NCBI GenBank assembly: GCA_018660265.1
Contig: JABJKS010000085.1
Span: forward strand, 81,278 to 145,277
Source: Rhodospirillaceae bacterium
Lineage (GTDB): Bacteria > Pseudomonadota > Alphaproteobacteria > GCA-2731375
DNA: 64,000 nt
Direction of reading: 5' to 3'
Shown here: positions 55,200 through 62,896 of the stretch, in pieces
How the letters are laid out: each line of letters starts with the position of its first letter
Position numbering within the stretch: position 1 is the stretch's first letter
Made by a program: the position numbers and the translations under genes
The notes under the pieces: model-generated
Database searches by the model: none
What the model saw: only the letters and a program-made list of their open reading frames with translations
Told to the model about the DNA's origin: nothing

Positions 55200-55305
55200 G
55201 ATCGCGACTTCACAGCGGGGGGAGCCGCCACGGCGGCTGAGAGGTTCCTTTAAGTTGGACGACCCCTTGAACCTGATCCGGATCGTACCGGCGGAGGGAC
55301 GCGTC
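55200..55305 (+). promoter_or_regulatory. TPP (THI-box) riboswitch
   Basis: The conserved core is present: GCGGGGGGAGCC, GGCTGAGAGG, then ACCCCTTGAACCTGATCCGG, ATCGTACCGGCGGAGGGA. Short flanking complementary ends (TCGCG / CGCG) can form the closing P1 stem. The ribosome-binding site of the next gene (GGAGGGA, 55293-55299) lies inside the conserved 3' part, with the ATG nine bases later. This indicates control of translation by thiamine diphosphate. Confidence 0.97.
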
Positions 55306-55307
55306 TA

Positions 55308-56063
55308 ATGCCTGCCAAGAACCTTGAACCCAGCAACGAATTGCCCAGCGTCGGTATTACCCTTCGGGGCGGGAATTTGAGTTTCGCAGACAAGCCGATT
55401 TTCAAAGATCTTGACCTGGACCTGCCTGCGGGGCGGACCACATGTTTGTTGGGGCCATCCGGTGTGGGAAAGTCATCCCTGCTGCGTTTGATGGCGGGTA
55501 TCTCGCCAGAGGCCACAGCCCGGGTATTGTCCGCTGATGACGGTGGCACCATCACAGGCCGCATCGCCTATATGGATCAACGGGATTTATTGCTGCCCTG
55601 GCTGAATGTGCTGGACAACATCACCCTGGGTGCCCGCCTGCGGGGCGAAGCAGCGGACCGCCACCGCGCCATGGCCTTGTTGCGTCATGTTGGCCTGGAT
55701 GATGTTGCAACCGCAAGACCGGCGGCACTTTCAGGCGGTATGCGCCAACGCGCCGCCCTGGCCCGGACCTTGATGGAAGACCAACCCGTGGTGCTGATGG
55801 ACGAGCCGTTCTCGGCCGTGGATGCCCTGACCCGGCTGCGATTACAGGACCTGGCGGCGGAATTACTGGTCGGTCGGACAATTCTGCTGGTTACCCACGA
55901 TCCGTTGGAGGCTTTGCGCCTGGGCCATCAAATCCTTGTTCTCAGCGGTGAACCGGCCTCGTTGGGACCGGCCTTGGAACCCGAAAGTCTGCCGCCACGC
56001 CCCGCGGACGATCCCGCCCTGCATAGCCTGGCCGCCGGTATTCTGCGTGAACTGGCTGGATGA
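55308..56063 (+). CDS. thiZ: ABC transporter ATPase for a thiamine pyrimidine precursor
   Basis: The 251-residue ATP-binding subunit has Walker A GPSGVGKSSLLR, the Q-loop YMDQRDLLLPWLNVLDN, the signature LSGGMRQRAALARTL, Walker B VVLMDEPFSAVD and the switch His in LVTHDPLEAL. It is directly controlled by the TPP riboswitch and followed by permease and binding-protein genes of the ThiXYZ type. This system imports pyrimidine precursors such as formylaminopyrimidine. It overlaps the permease gene by four bases. Confidence 0.92.
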   Translation: MPAKNLEPSNELPSVGITLRGGNLSFADKPIFKDLDLDLPAGRTTCLLGPSGVGKSSLLRLMAGISPEATARVLSADDGGTITGRIAYMDQRDLLLPWLNVLDNITLGARLRGEAADRHRAMALLRHVGLDDVATARPAALSGGMRQRAALARTLMEDQPVVLMDEPFSAVDALTRLRLQDLAAELLVGRTILLVTHDPLEALRLGHQILVLSGEPASLGPALEPESLPPRPADDPALHSLAAGILRELAG

Positions 56064-56842
56064 GGCCCATGCCAGAAGCAGCAAGGCAAATCATATGGCG
56101 GTCGCTGATATCTTTCGGCGGGTTTCTCGCCGTCTGGCAAGCCCTGGTATGGATCACCGAGGTTGAACCATTTATTTTGCCCGGGCCCTTGCTGGTCGCG
56201 AAAAGCCTGGCGGGGCATCTGGAACTGATCGGGGGGCATGCTGCAATTACCGCTCTTGAGATTGTCCTGGGCCTATTATGCGGCAGCGGCCTTGGCATCT
56301 TAAGCGCAATTAGTTTGAGCTGGTTTCCCAATTTGCGCCGCTGGTTGCTGCCCATCTTGGTGGTGACCCAGGCGATCCCGGTTTTTGCCCTGGCCCCCGT
56401 TCTTGTTTTATGGCTGGGCTATGGCCTGGCATCAAAAGTCATGATGGCCAGCCTGATCATATTTTTTCCTGTCACGGCTGCTTTTCTGGACGGCTTGCGC
56501 CGGACTGAAACCGGCTGGTTGGATCTTGCCCATACCATGACGGCAGCAAACCCGGGCGCAGGCAGATGGGCCATTCTGCGCCACATCCGTATACCCGCCG
56601 CCCTACCCGCCCTGGCATCAGGCTTGCGGGTAGCGGCTGCCGTCGCCCCCATTGGGGCAGTGGTGGGGGAATGGGTCGGATCATCGGCGGGCCTGGGATA
56701 TTTGATGCTGCACGCCAACGGACGCATGCAGATCGACTTATTGTTCGCCGCCCTGTTCGTCCTGGCAGCCATAGCAGTCGCGATTTACTTCACTTTGGAT
56801 TGGTTATTGCGGCGCTTGCTGCCGTGGCAGCCGGATAACTAA
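56060..56842 (+). CDS. thiX: ABC transporter permease for a thiamine pyrimidine precursor
   Basis: The 260-residue inner-membrane protein has about six hydrophobic segments. The permease EAA-type loop shows as GRWAILRHIRIPAALPALASGLRV, read here as the conserved coupling helix, followed by GAVVGEWVGSSAGLGYLML. It belongs to the NitT/TauT/ThiX-type permease family. The start ATG 56060 overlaps the thiZ stop; ATG 56069 is an alternative. It works with the ATPase before it and the binding protein after it. Confidence 0.92.
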   Translation: MRPMPEAARQIIWRSLISFGGFLAVWQALVWITEVEPFILPGPLLVAKSLAGHLELIGGHAAITALEIVLGLLCGSGLGILSAISLSWFPNLRRWLLPILVVTQAIPVFALAPVLVLWLGYGLASKVMMASLIIFFPVTAAFLDGLRRTETGWLDLAHTMTAANPGAGRWAILRHIRIPAALPALASGLRVAAAVAPIGAVVGEWVGSSAGLGYLMLHANGRMQIDLLFAALFVLAAIAVAIYFTLDWLLRRLLPWQPDN

Positions 56843-56862
56843 CGCACATAAAGGAACTATCA

Positions 56863-57807
56863 ATGATTCGACATATGGCAGCTTTTTTTCTATTGGCGAC
56901 TTTCTGTTTTGCGGCCTTGCCTGCCCAGGCTGCGGACAAATTAACGGTCATGCTGGATTGGTTCGTTAATCCGGACCACGCCACGTTGATGATTGCTCAG
57001 GAGAAAGGCTTTTTCGCGCAGGCCGGGCTTGAGGTGGAAATGATTGCACCCGCCGACCCGAACGACCCGCCCAAAATGGTGGCGGCAGGTAAGGCTGATC
57101 TGGCCATATCCTATCAACCACAGTTGCATGTTCAAGTTGACCAGGGTCTGCCCTTGCGCCGAATTGCGACTTTAGTTTCCACGCCGTTGAACAGCCTGGT
57201 GGTTCTGGCGAAAGGTCCAATCAAATCAATCGCCGACCTGAAAGGCAAAAAGATCGGCTTTTCAGTTGGTGGTTTTGAAGATGCGCTTTTGTCCGCCATG
57301 CTGGGCCGCGTCGGTTTAACCCTAAAAGACGTGACCCTTATCAACGTCAATTTCTCGCTCTCACCGGCATTGATATCCGGTCAGGTCGATGCGGTAATTG
57401 GTGCCTTTCGTAATTTTGAATTGAACCAGATGGATATTGTCAAACATCCTGGCCGCGCATTTTATGTGGAAGAAGAAGGCGTCCCCGCCTATGACGAATT
57501 GATCGTCGTGGCCAATGCAAAAAAACTGGATGATCCCCGCCTGCGCCGCTTTGTAAATGCCTTGGAGAACGCGGCGCAATTTTTGGTCAACCACCCCAAA
57601 GAAGGTTGGGCGATGTTCATCAAGGGGCGCAAAAATCTAAACGATGAATTAAACAAACGGGCCTTTCGCGACACCTTGCCACGGTTCGCCTTGCGACCAG
57701 CTGCCTTGGATCACGGACGCTATCGCCGCATGGCGCAATTCCTCAAAGATCAGGGTCTGATCAAGACAGTCCGCCCGGTCCAGGATTATGCGGTCGAATT
57801 GAAATAG
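56863..57807 (+). CDS. thiY: Periplasmic binding protein for a thiamine pyrimidine precursor
   Basis: The 314-residue NMT1/THI5-like binding protein has a Sec signal (FFLLATFCFAALPAQA). Then follow LTVMLDWFVNPDHATLMIAQEKGFF and DLAISYQPQLHVQVDQG, which are characteristic of ThiY. It delivers the pyrimidine ligand to ThiXZ. AAGGA precedes the ATG. The three genes form one riboswitch-controlled operon. It converges with the cold-shock gene. Confidence 0.93.
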   Translation: MIRHMAAFFLLATFCFAALPAQAADKLTVMLDWFVNPDHATLMIAQEKGFFAQAGLEVEMIAPADPNDPPKMVAAGKADLAISYQPQLHVQVDQGLPLRRIATLVSTPLNSLVVLAKGPIKSIADLKGKKIGFSVGGFEDALLSAMLGRVGLTLKDVTLINVNFSLSPALISGQVDAVIGAFRNFELNQMDIVKHPGRAFYVEEEGVPAYDELIVVANAKKLDDPRLRRFVNALENAAQFLVNHPKEGWAMFIKGRKNLNDELNKRAFRDTLPRFALRPAALDHGRYRRMAQFLKDQGLIKTVRPVQDYAVELK

Positions 57808-57816
57808 GGTGCAGCC

Positions 57817-57843
57817 AAGTCGCAAATCCTTAGAGACGACTTT
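57817..57843 (+). terminator. Possible terminator after thiY
   Basis: AAGTCG and CGACTT pair around a 14-base loop, followed by one more T on the plus strand. It lies between convergent thiY and the cold-shock gene. The stem is short, so the call is weak. Confidence 0.35.
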
Positions 57844-57857
57844 GAGAGGGCTGTTGG

Positions 57858-58562
57858 TTAGACGAATACGATCTCGGCGACCAACGGCCCTTTCGGTCCA
57901 TTGCCAATGCGGACCTGTAACGCCTGTCCCGGAAGCAGATCGTCCGAGCCGAAACGCCGCAAGGTTTCAATATGGATAAAGATGTCATCGGTCCCTTCAC
58001 CACGGGTGACGAAGCCATAGCCTTTGACCCGATTGAACCATTTGACAGATGCATCAACAAATTCGCCCTCGGCCTCAACCACTGTCCCGCGGGCTTCCGC
58101 CGCAAAGGGCGCTGGTCTGGGCGGTGGCATCAGGGCGTTGCTGTTGTCCGCTGAAATAACCCGGGTCGCTTGCAAGCCACGTTCTCGTTGCGCGACCTCG
58201 CAAACAACGATTGTACCTTCATAAATATTTTCCAATCCCGCATCGCGCAGGACGGATTTATGGATCAGCACGTCGCCGCTGTCGTCCTGCGGTACAAAAA
58301 AGCCATAGCCCTTGACCGCATCGAACCACTTAACAGTTCCATTCTTAGTATCAGTTACCAGGTCCGCGTCTGGGTCCGCGCCTGGATCCGCGCCTGGATC
58401 CGCGCCTGGATCCGCGTTTGTATCCCCGTCCGCATGCTGCTCTACATTCAGCTGCTCTATATTGTCAATGCTATCGCCTGGGCTATTGTCTGCGCCATCA
58501 CGGTCCGCGTCATCCGTAGGGACATCGCCATCAACATTTGGGTCTTTCATTTTTAATGCCAT
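57858..58562 (-). CDS. Double cold-shock-domain protein with acidic repeat N-terminus
   Basis: The 234-residue RNA-binding protein has two cold-shock domains. CSD1 (~residues 72-140) has [16 protein letters not shown] and VLIHKS; CSD2 (~167-234) has [15 protein letters not shown] and IFIHIE. Both keep the RNP1 and RNP2 aromatic motifs. The first ~70 residues are Asp-rich and include an ADPG repeat made by a 12-bp tandem repeat. Tandem-CSD proteins are common in alphaproteobacteria, but this long acidic leader is unusual. AAGGGG lies upstream of the ATG. The 271-base AT-rich region upstream, shared with the antiporter operon, could form a long regulated leader. Confidence 0.93.
   Translation of the reverse strand: MALKMKDPNVDGDVPTDDADRDGADNSPGDSIDNIEQLNVEQHADGDTNADPGADPGADPGADPDADLVTDTKNGTVKWFDAVKGYGFFVPQDDSGDVLIHKSVLRDAGLENIYEGTIVVCEVAQRERGLQATRVISADNSNALMPPPRPAPFAAEARGTVVEAEGEFVDASVKWFNRVKGYGFVTRGEGTDDIFIHIETLRRFGSDDLLPGQALQVRIGNGPKGPLVAEIVFV
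58369..58416 (-). repeat. In-frame 12-bp tandem repeat in the cold-shock gene
   Basis: Three exact copies of CCTGGATCCGCG (58381-58416) follow one degenerate copy (TCTGGGTCCGCG, 58369-58380). On the coding strand they spell repeated Ala-Asp-Pro-Gly in the acidic N-terminal tail. Copy number can vary in frame. Confidence 0.95.
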
Positions 58563-58833
58563 TACACTCGCTTCCCCTTGCGAGTACTCGCCAAAAACAG
58601 CCGACTACTCACTTTCCAATTACGAGTTAACCAAAGCTTAACATACTACACTACCCGTCATTAGCAAGTGTTGGCAAGGCTCAAAGTAATGTTCTCATTA
58701 CACATAGTACAAAATAATTGTTCTTCCACCGGCGACAAAAATGCGCTTTTCCGCTGGCGTTGATGATGCTTGCCATACTAATCTTTGCGAAATCGAATCT
58801 TTAAAACAATAATTTTCGCGGAACAGGGTCACG

Positions 58834-59388
58834 GTGGCAGGGCGTAATACGGATAGCGATGGTGATGATGCTAGCGGCGGCCCCGGCTACCAGACACCGG
58901 GCTATCGACCAATTGTCCATGGCGCTGGTTTATGCTTGGCTTTGATTGCCGCCTGGCTTTTGTTTTCCGGATATTTCCAGCCATTACTGTTGGGCCTGGG
59001 CGCGGCCTCGGTCATATTTTGCCTTTGGATTGCTATGCGCATGGACCTTCTTGATCATGAAGGGGTACCGTTACAAATCACTTGGTCGGCTCTGCTTTAC
59101 ATGCCCTGGCTGTTTTTGGAAATCATCAAGGCCAACATTGATGTGGCAAAGCATGTGTTGGCCCCCACCTTACGAATAGCACCAAGCCTGTTCGATGCTC
59201 CCATAAGCCAAAAAACAGATCTGGGACAAACCCTTTACGCCAATTCCATTACCTTGACCCCAGGTACGGTGTCCGTTGATCTGGAACCTGGGGTTATTCG
59301 GGTGCATGCCCTTCACCCCGGTGCTGCGAGTGGTGTTCTTGAAGGGGAAATGGATAAACGTGTGACGGCAGTAGAGGGCGATGTCTGA
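58834..59388 (+). CDS. mrpE: Mrp-type cation/proton antiporter subunit E
   Basis: The 184-residue membrane protein has two N-terminal hydrophobic segments, followed by LQITWSALLYMPWLFLEIIKANIDVAKHVL (key parts) and SITLTPGTVSVDLEPGVIRVHALHP, typical of MnhE/MrpE. The start is GTG 58834. A short acidic leader (DSDGDDASGG) precedes the membrane part. It is the first gene of a tightly overlapping operon; the last base of its stop is the first base of the next ATG. Confidence 0.92.
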   Translation: MAGRNTDSDGDDASGGPGYQTPGYRPIVHGAGLCLALIAAWLLFSGYFQPLLLGLGAASVIFCLWIAMRMDLLDHEGVPLQITWSALLYMPWLFLEIIKANIDVAKHVLAPTLRIAPSLFDAPISQKTDLGQTLYANSITLTPGTVSVDLEPGVIRVHALHPGAASGVLEGEMDKRVTAVEGDV

Positions 59389-59669
59389 TGTTTACCATTA
59401 CCGCCTTTGCCATTCTGGTCGCCCTGGGCATCGCCCTGGCCAGGGCCTTTGCCGGCCCCACCGTGTTTGATCGCATTCTGGCGGTGAATTCCGTGGGCAC
59501 CAAAACCGTTCTGTTGATCGCCGTGCTTGGCTTTCTGACAGACCGGCCGGAATTTCTTGATATTGCCATTGTATACGCCTTGATCAACTTCATTGGCGTG
59601 GTCGCTGTCTTGAAATATGTCAAATATGGCGACGTTGCCCACCCTGGTGAAGATGGGAGTGCCGGATAG
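59388..59669 (+). CDS. mrpF: Mrp-type antiporter subunit F
   Basis: The 93-residue small membrane protein has three hydrophobic helices and the family segments ALARAFAGPTVFDRILAVN and DIAIVYALINFIGVVAVLKY. It overlaps mrpE and the following gene by one base each, so translation is coupled. Part of the ion-translocating multisubunit antiporter. Confidence 0.93.
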   Translation: MFTITAFAILVALGIALARAFAGPTVFDRILAVNSVGTKTVLLIAVLGFLTDRPEFLDIAIVYALINFIGVVAVLKYVKYGDVAHPGEDGSAG

Positions 59670-60001
59670 TGGCAATGGTGCTGGATGTTCTTAGCTGGGT
59701 GCTGTTGTTGGCCGGTGCGGCCTTTGTTGTGATCGGTGCATTCGGCATGTGGCGGCTGCCGGATTTTTATACCCGCCTGCATCCCGCCGGGTTGACCGAT
59801 ACCATGGGCGCCGGTTTGATCCTGTTGGGCCTGTTGCTACAGTCCGAGGCGGGGCTGGTCGCCATAAAATTGCTGATCATCGCGGTTTTTCTGCTGTTCA
59901 CCTCACCCACAACAGGCCATGCCACGGCACGGGCCGCCCTGGCTGCGGGTTTGCGCCCCTGGCAAGCGAAAGAAAACCGGAAAGAGCAGGGTGAGACATG
60001 A
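59669..60001 (+). CDS. mrpG: Mrp-type antiporter subunit G
   Basis: The 110-residue membrane protein of the MnhG/PhaG family has the first helix LLLAGAAFVVIGAFGMWRLPDFYTRLHP (key part GMWRLPDFYTRLH is diagnostic) and the motif GLTDTMGAGLILLGLLLQ. GTG 59669 overlaps the stop of mrpF; ATG 59675 is an alternative start. It overlaps the next gene by four bases. Confidence 0.93.
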   Translation: MAMVLDVLSWVLLLAGAAFVVIGAFGMWRLPDFYTRLHPAGLTDTMGAGLILLGLLLQSEAGLVAIKLLIIAVFLLFTSPTTGHATARAALAAGLRPWQAKENRKEQGET

Positions 60002-60624
60002 TCATTGCCCTGATCGATATAGCACTTCTCACCTTCATGGGCGCGACCGCCATCGCCATATTGCGTCTGCGCAGCCTGTTCGCCGTTGTCATGCTTTCAG
60101 GCATCTACAGCCTTTTGGCGGCCTCCATGTTTGTCACTTTGGATGCGGTTGATGTGGCTTTCACAGAGGCGGCGGTGGGCGCGGGGATATCGACCGTGTT
60201 GATGATCGCCGTTCTGGCCCTGACGGGAGAGCGGGAACGCACCCCCAGCCACACACCGTTGGTGCCATTGATCGTGGTCGGCCTGACCGGTGCAGCCTTG
60301 ATCTATGCCACCTTCGATATGCCGGCATTTGGTGATGCCAACGCACCGGCAAATCTGCATGTGGCGCCGCGCTACCTCAACGACAGCTTTGGCGAAGTTG
60401 GCCTGCCCAACGTGGTGACATCTGTCCTGGCCAGCTATCGCGGTTATGACACGCTGGGTGAAGTGACGGTGATTTTCACTGCTGCCGTCGCCGTTATGTT
60501 ATTGTTGGGCGGGCGCAAGGGCGACGATGCGGGCATCAAGAATGAACCGGAAGCGGACGCAGAAGCCAACGAGGGTGCGGACGCGGATAGTGACCCAAAA
60601 TCCGGTGGGGGGGGCACCGCATGA
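59998..60624 (+). CDS. Stand-alone MbhD/MbhE-like (MrpA C-terminal-type) antiporter subunit
   Basis: The 208-residue membrane protein matches the C-terminal domain of the large MrpA subunit as a separate gene. Residues ~1-80 (LSGIYSLLAASMFVTLDAVDVAFTEAAVGAG in parts) are MbhD/DUF4040-like. Residues ~85-178, with GLPNVVTSVLASYRGYDTLGE, are MbhE-like. An acidic, probably cytoplasmic tail (residues ~180-208) follows. The gene lies between mrpG and mrpB with four-base overlaps. This split is typical of Mrp relatives allied to Mbh/Mbx-type complexes rather than of the Bacillus-type operon. Confidence 0.88.
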   Translation: MIIALIDIALLTFMGATAIAILRLRSLFAVVMLSGIYSLLAASMFVTLDAVDVAFTEAAVGAGISTVLMIAVLALTGERERTPSHTPLVPLIVVGLTGAALIYATFDMPAFGDANAPANLHVAPRYLNDSFGEVGLPNVVTSVLASYRGYDTLGEVTVIFTAAVAVMLLLGGRKGDDAGIKNEPEADAEANEGADADSDPKSGGGGTA

Positions 60625-61037
60625 GGCACCATCGCGTCCTCCGCGTTATCTCCAAGCTGTTGATCCCTTTCATCATGCTGTTCGCACTGTACGTACAATT
60701 CCATGGTGACTTTGGCCCGGGCGGCGGTTTTCAGGCCGGCGTCATTATGGCCTCTGCCTTTATTCTGTACGGCCTGATCTTCGGTTTGGAGAATGCCCGC
60801 AAGGTGGCCCCGCCCGGTGTTATTACCATGCTGGTAGCGGCAGGTGTCTTAATCTACGCGGGCACGGGTTATGCAGGTCTGTTAAAGGGCGGCAATTTCC
60901 TTGACTACAATGTCTTGGCCGCAACCCCGGTGGGGGGGCAGCATTTGGGCATCCTGATCATTGAATTCGGTGTCGGGACTACGGTGGCGGCGGCCATGAT
61001 TACGATCTTTTTCCTGTTTGCCGGACGGGAACGCTAG
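60621..61037 (+). CDS. mrpB: Mrp-type antiporter subunit B
   Basis: The 138-residue membrane protein has four helices. The family motifs are LLIPFIMLFALYVQFHGDFGPGGGFQAGV (the FHGxxxPGGGFQAG core is diagnostic) and LIIEFGVGTTVAAAMITIFF. ATG 60621 overlaps the preceding stop by four bases. The next gene begins directly after its stop. Confidence 0.94.
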   Translation: MRHHRVLRVISKLLIPFIMLFALYVQFHGDFGPGGGFQAGVIMASAFILYGLIFGLENARKVAPPGVITMLVAAGVLIYAGTGYAGLLKGGNFLDYNVLAATPVGGQHLGILIIEFGVGTTVAAAMITIFFLFAGRER

Positions 61038-61397
61038 ATGCTGCAGGCTATTCTGGATCACTACAATTACTGGATTGCCATCCTGTTGATGATGATCGGC
61101 CTGTATACCGTTGTGGCGCGGGGCAACCTGGTCAAAAAACTGGTCGGCCTGAACATCTTTCAGACCTCGGTCTTTCTGCTCTACATCACCATGGGCAAAG
61201 TTACGGGCGGCACGGCACCAATTTTAGATGATCGCTTCACTGTCTATTCCAACCCTCTCCCCCATGTGCTGATCCTGACCGCCATTGTGGTCGGGGTTGC
61301 CACGACGGCTTTGGGTTTGGCCCTGGTTGTACGCATCCGGGAAAGTTACGGCACGATTGAGGAAGACGAGCTGGATTTGCTGGACGGTGAGACGTGA
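61038..61397 (+). CDS. mrpC: Mrp-type antiporter subunit C (NuoK-like)
   Basis: The 119-residue three-helix membrane protein is related to NuoK of complex I. It has YWIAILLMMIGLYTVVARGN, NIFQTSVFLLYI, and DPLPHVL-like SNPLPHVLILTAIVVGVATTALGLAL (split motifs). The conserved NPLPHVLVLTAIVVG-type segment is clear. It overlaps the next subunit gene by four bases. Confidence 0.94.
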   Translation: MLQAILDHYNYWIAILLMMIGLYTVVARGNLVKKLVGLNIFQTSVFLLYITMGKVTGGTAPILDDRFTVYSNPLPHVLILTAIVVGVATTALGLALVVRIRESYGTIEEDELDLLDGET

Positions 61398-62896
61398 GCA
61401 CCATGGCCGCGAACCTGATCCCGCATTTGCCGGCGCTTCAGGTCATTATTCCCCTGGTCGCGGCACCATTGTGTCTATTGGCGGGCCGGACCGGATTTGC
61501 CTGGGTGATCGCCTTCATAGCGTCTGTCGCGGCCACGATAACAGCGGCGGCCCTGGCCTATTTGACCTATCACGACGGCACGATTAGTTACCACATGGGC
61601 GGCTGGGCCCCGCCCTGGGGCATTGAATATGTGGTGGATACCGCCAATGCCTTTATTCTATTGCTGGTATCGTCCATCGCCACCATGGTGTTGATCTATA
61701 GCCCCGCCTCCGTGGCCAAGGAAATCCGGCCCGGCCGCGGGCATCTCTATTATTGCATGTACATATTATGCCTGACTGGTTTGCTGGGCATCGCGATTAC
61801 CGGTGATGCCTTCAACGTCTTTGTGTTTTTGGAGGTTTCGTCTCTGTCCAGTTATGCCCTGATCGCCATGGGTGGGCAGCGAAAAGCATTGACGGCGGCC
61901 TTTCAGTATCTGGTCATGGGCACCATCGGGGCGACGTTCTTTTTGATCGGCGTCGGGCTGCTGTACATGATGACCGGCACTCTGAACATGGCTGATCTGG
62001 CCAAACGCATTCCGGAAATTCAGGACAGCCGGCCCGTCCTGGCAGCCTTCGCGTTTATCACCGTGGGCCTGGCCCTGAAAGCGGCATTGTTTCCCCTGCA
62101 TTTATGGCTGCCTAACGCCTATGCCTATGCGCCATCCGGCGTCTCGGCCTTTATGGCGGCAACGGCCACGAAGGTATCGCTCTACGTTCTTCTCCGCTTT
62201 ACCTTCACTATCTTTGGGGCGGAATTTGCCTTTGGCAACCTACCCCTCAGCTGGGTGCTTCTGGTACCCGCCGTTATTGCCATGTTCGCCGGTTCCTTTT
62301 CGGCCATGTTCCAGCGGGATATCAAGCGGATGCTGGCCTATTCCTCCGTGGCACAGATCGGTTATATCACTCTGGCCATCAGCCTGGGCACCAATGCAGG
62401 CGTCATGGCCGCGTTGGTTCATATCTTTAACCACGGCCTGATGAAGGCGGCATTGTTCTGCGCCATGGGTTGTATTTTTTACCGCATCGGCTCCACCCGG
62501 ATCGATCAGATGGCAGGCCTGGGACGGCAGATGCCCTGGACATTTGCTGCCATTGTGGCAGGCGGGCTTAGCCTTTTAGGCGTGCCCCTGACTGCCGGCT
62601 TCATCTCCAAATGGTATCTGGTGCAAGCGGCCATGCAGTCGGGTCTTTGGATATTGGTGGTCTTGATCGCGGTCTCTTCCATGCTGGCCCTGGTTTATGT
62701 CTGGCGCTTGGTGGAGGCCTTGTATTTCAAGGAGCCTAACCCGGGCCGGGAAACGGTGGCGGAAGCGCCGATGTCCATGTTGGTGCCGACCTTGTTGTTG
62801 GCGGGTGCGAATATCTATTTCGGAATTGACACCCGTGTACCCGTGGCCATGGCCGAAAATGCCGCTAATCTGTTGATGCAGGGGCTGGGCCAATGA
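61394..62896 (+). CDS. mrpD: Mrp-type antiporter subunit D (NuoN/NuoM-like proton channel)
   Basis: The 500-residue membrane protein has about 14 helices and belongs to the complex I antiporter-like family. It shows FLEVSSLSSYALIAMG with the conserved Glu, FPLHLWLPNAYAYAPSGVSAFMAATATK (split) and MLAYSSVAQIGYI with the Lys/His-bearing region typical of ion-translocating subunits. A second homologue follows immediately (four-base overlap), so this operon has at least two D-type subunits. Confidence 0.95.
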   Translation: MSTMAANLIPHLPALQVIIPLVAAPLCLLAGRTGFAWVIAFIASVAATITAAALAYLTYHDGTISYHMGGWAPPWGIEYVVDTANAFILLLVSSIATMVLIYSPASVAKEIRPGRGHLYYCMYILCLTGLLGIAITGDAFNVFVFLEVSSLSSYALIAMGGQRKALTAAFQYLVMGTIGATFFLIGVGLLYMMTGTLNMADLAKRIPEIQDSRPVLAAFAFITVGLALKAALFPLHLWLPNAYAYAPSGVSAFMAATATKVSLYVLLRFTFTIFGAEFAFGNLPLSWVLLVPAVIAMFAGSFSAMFQRDIKRMLAYSSVAQIGYITLAISLGTNAGVMAALVHIFNHGLMKAALFCAMGCIFYRIGSTRIDQMAGLGRQMPWTFAAIVAGGLSLLGVPLTAGFISKWYLVQAAMQSGLWILVVLIAVSSMLALVYVWRLVEALYFKEPNPGRETVAEAPMSMLVPTLLLAGANIYFGIDTRVPVAMAENAANLLMQGLGQ

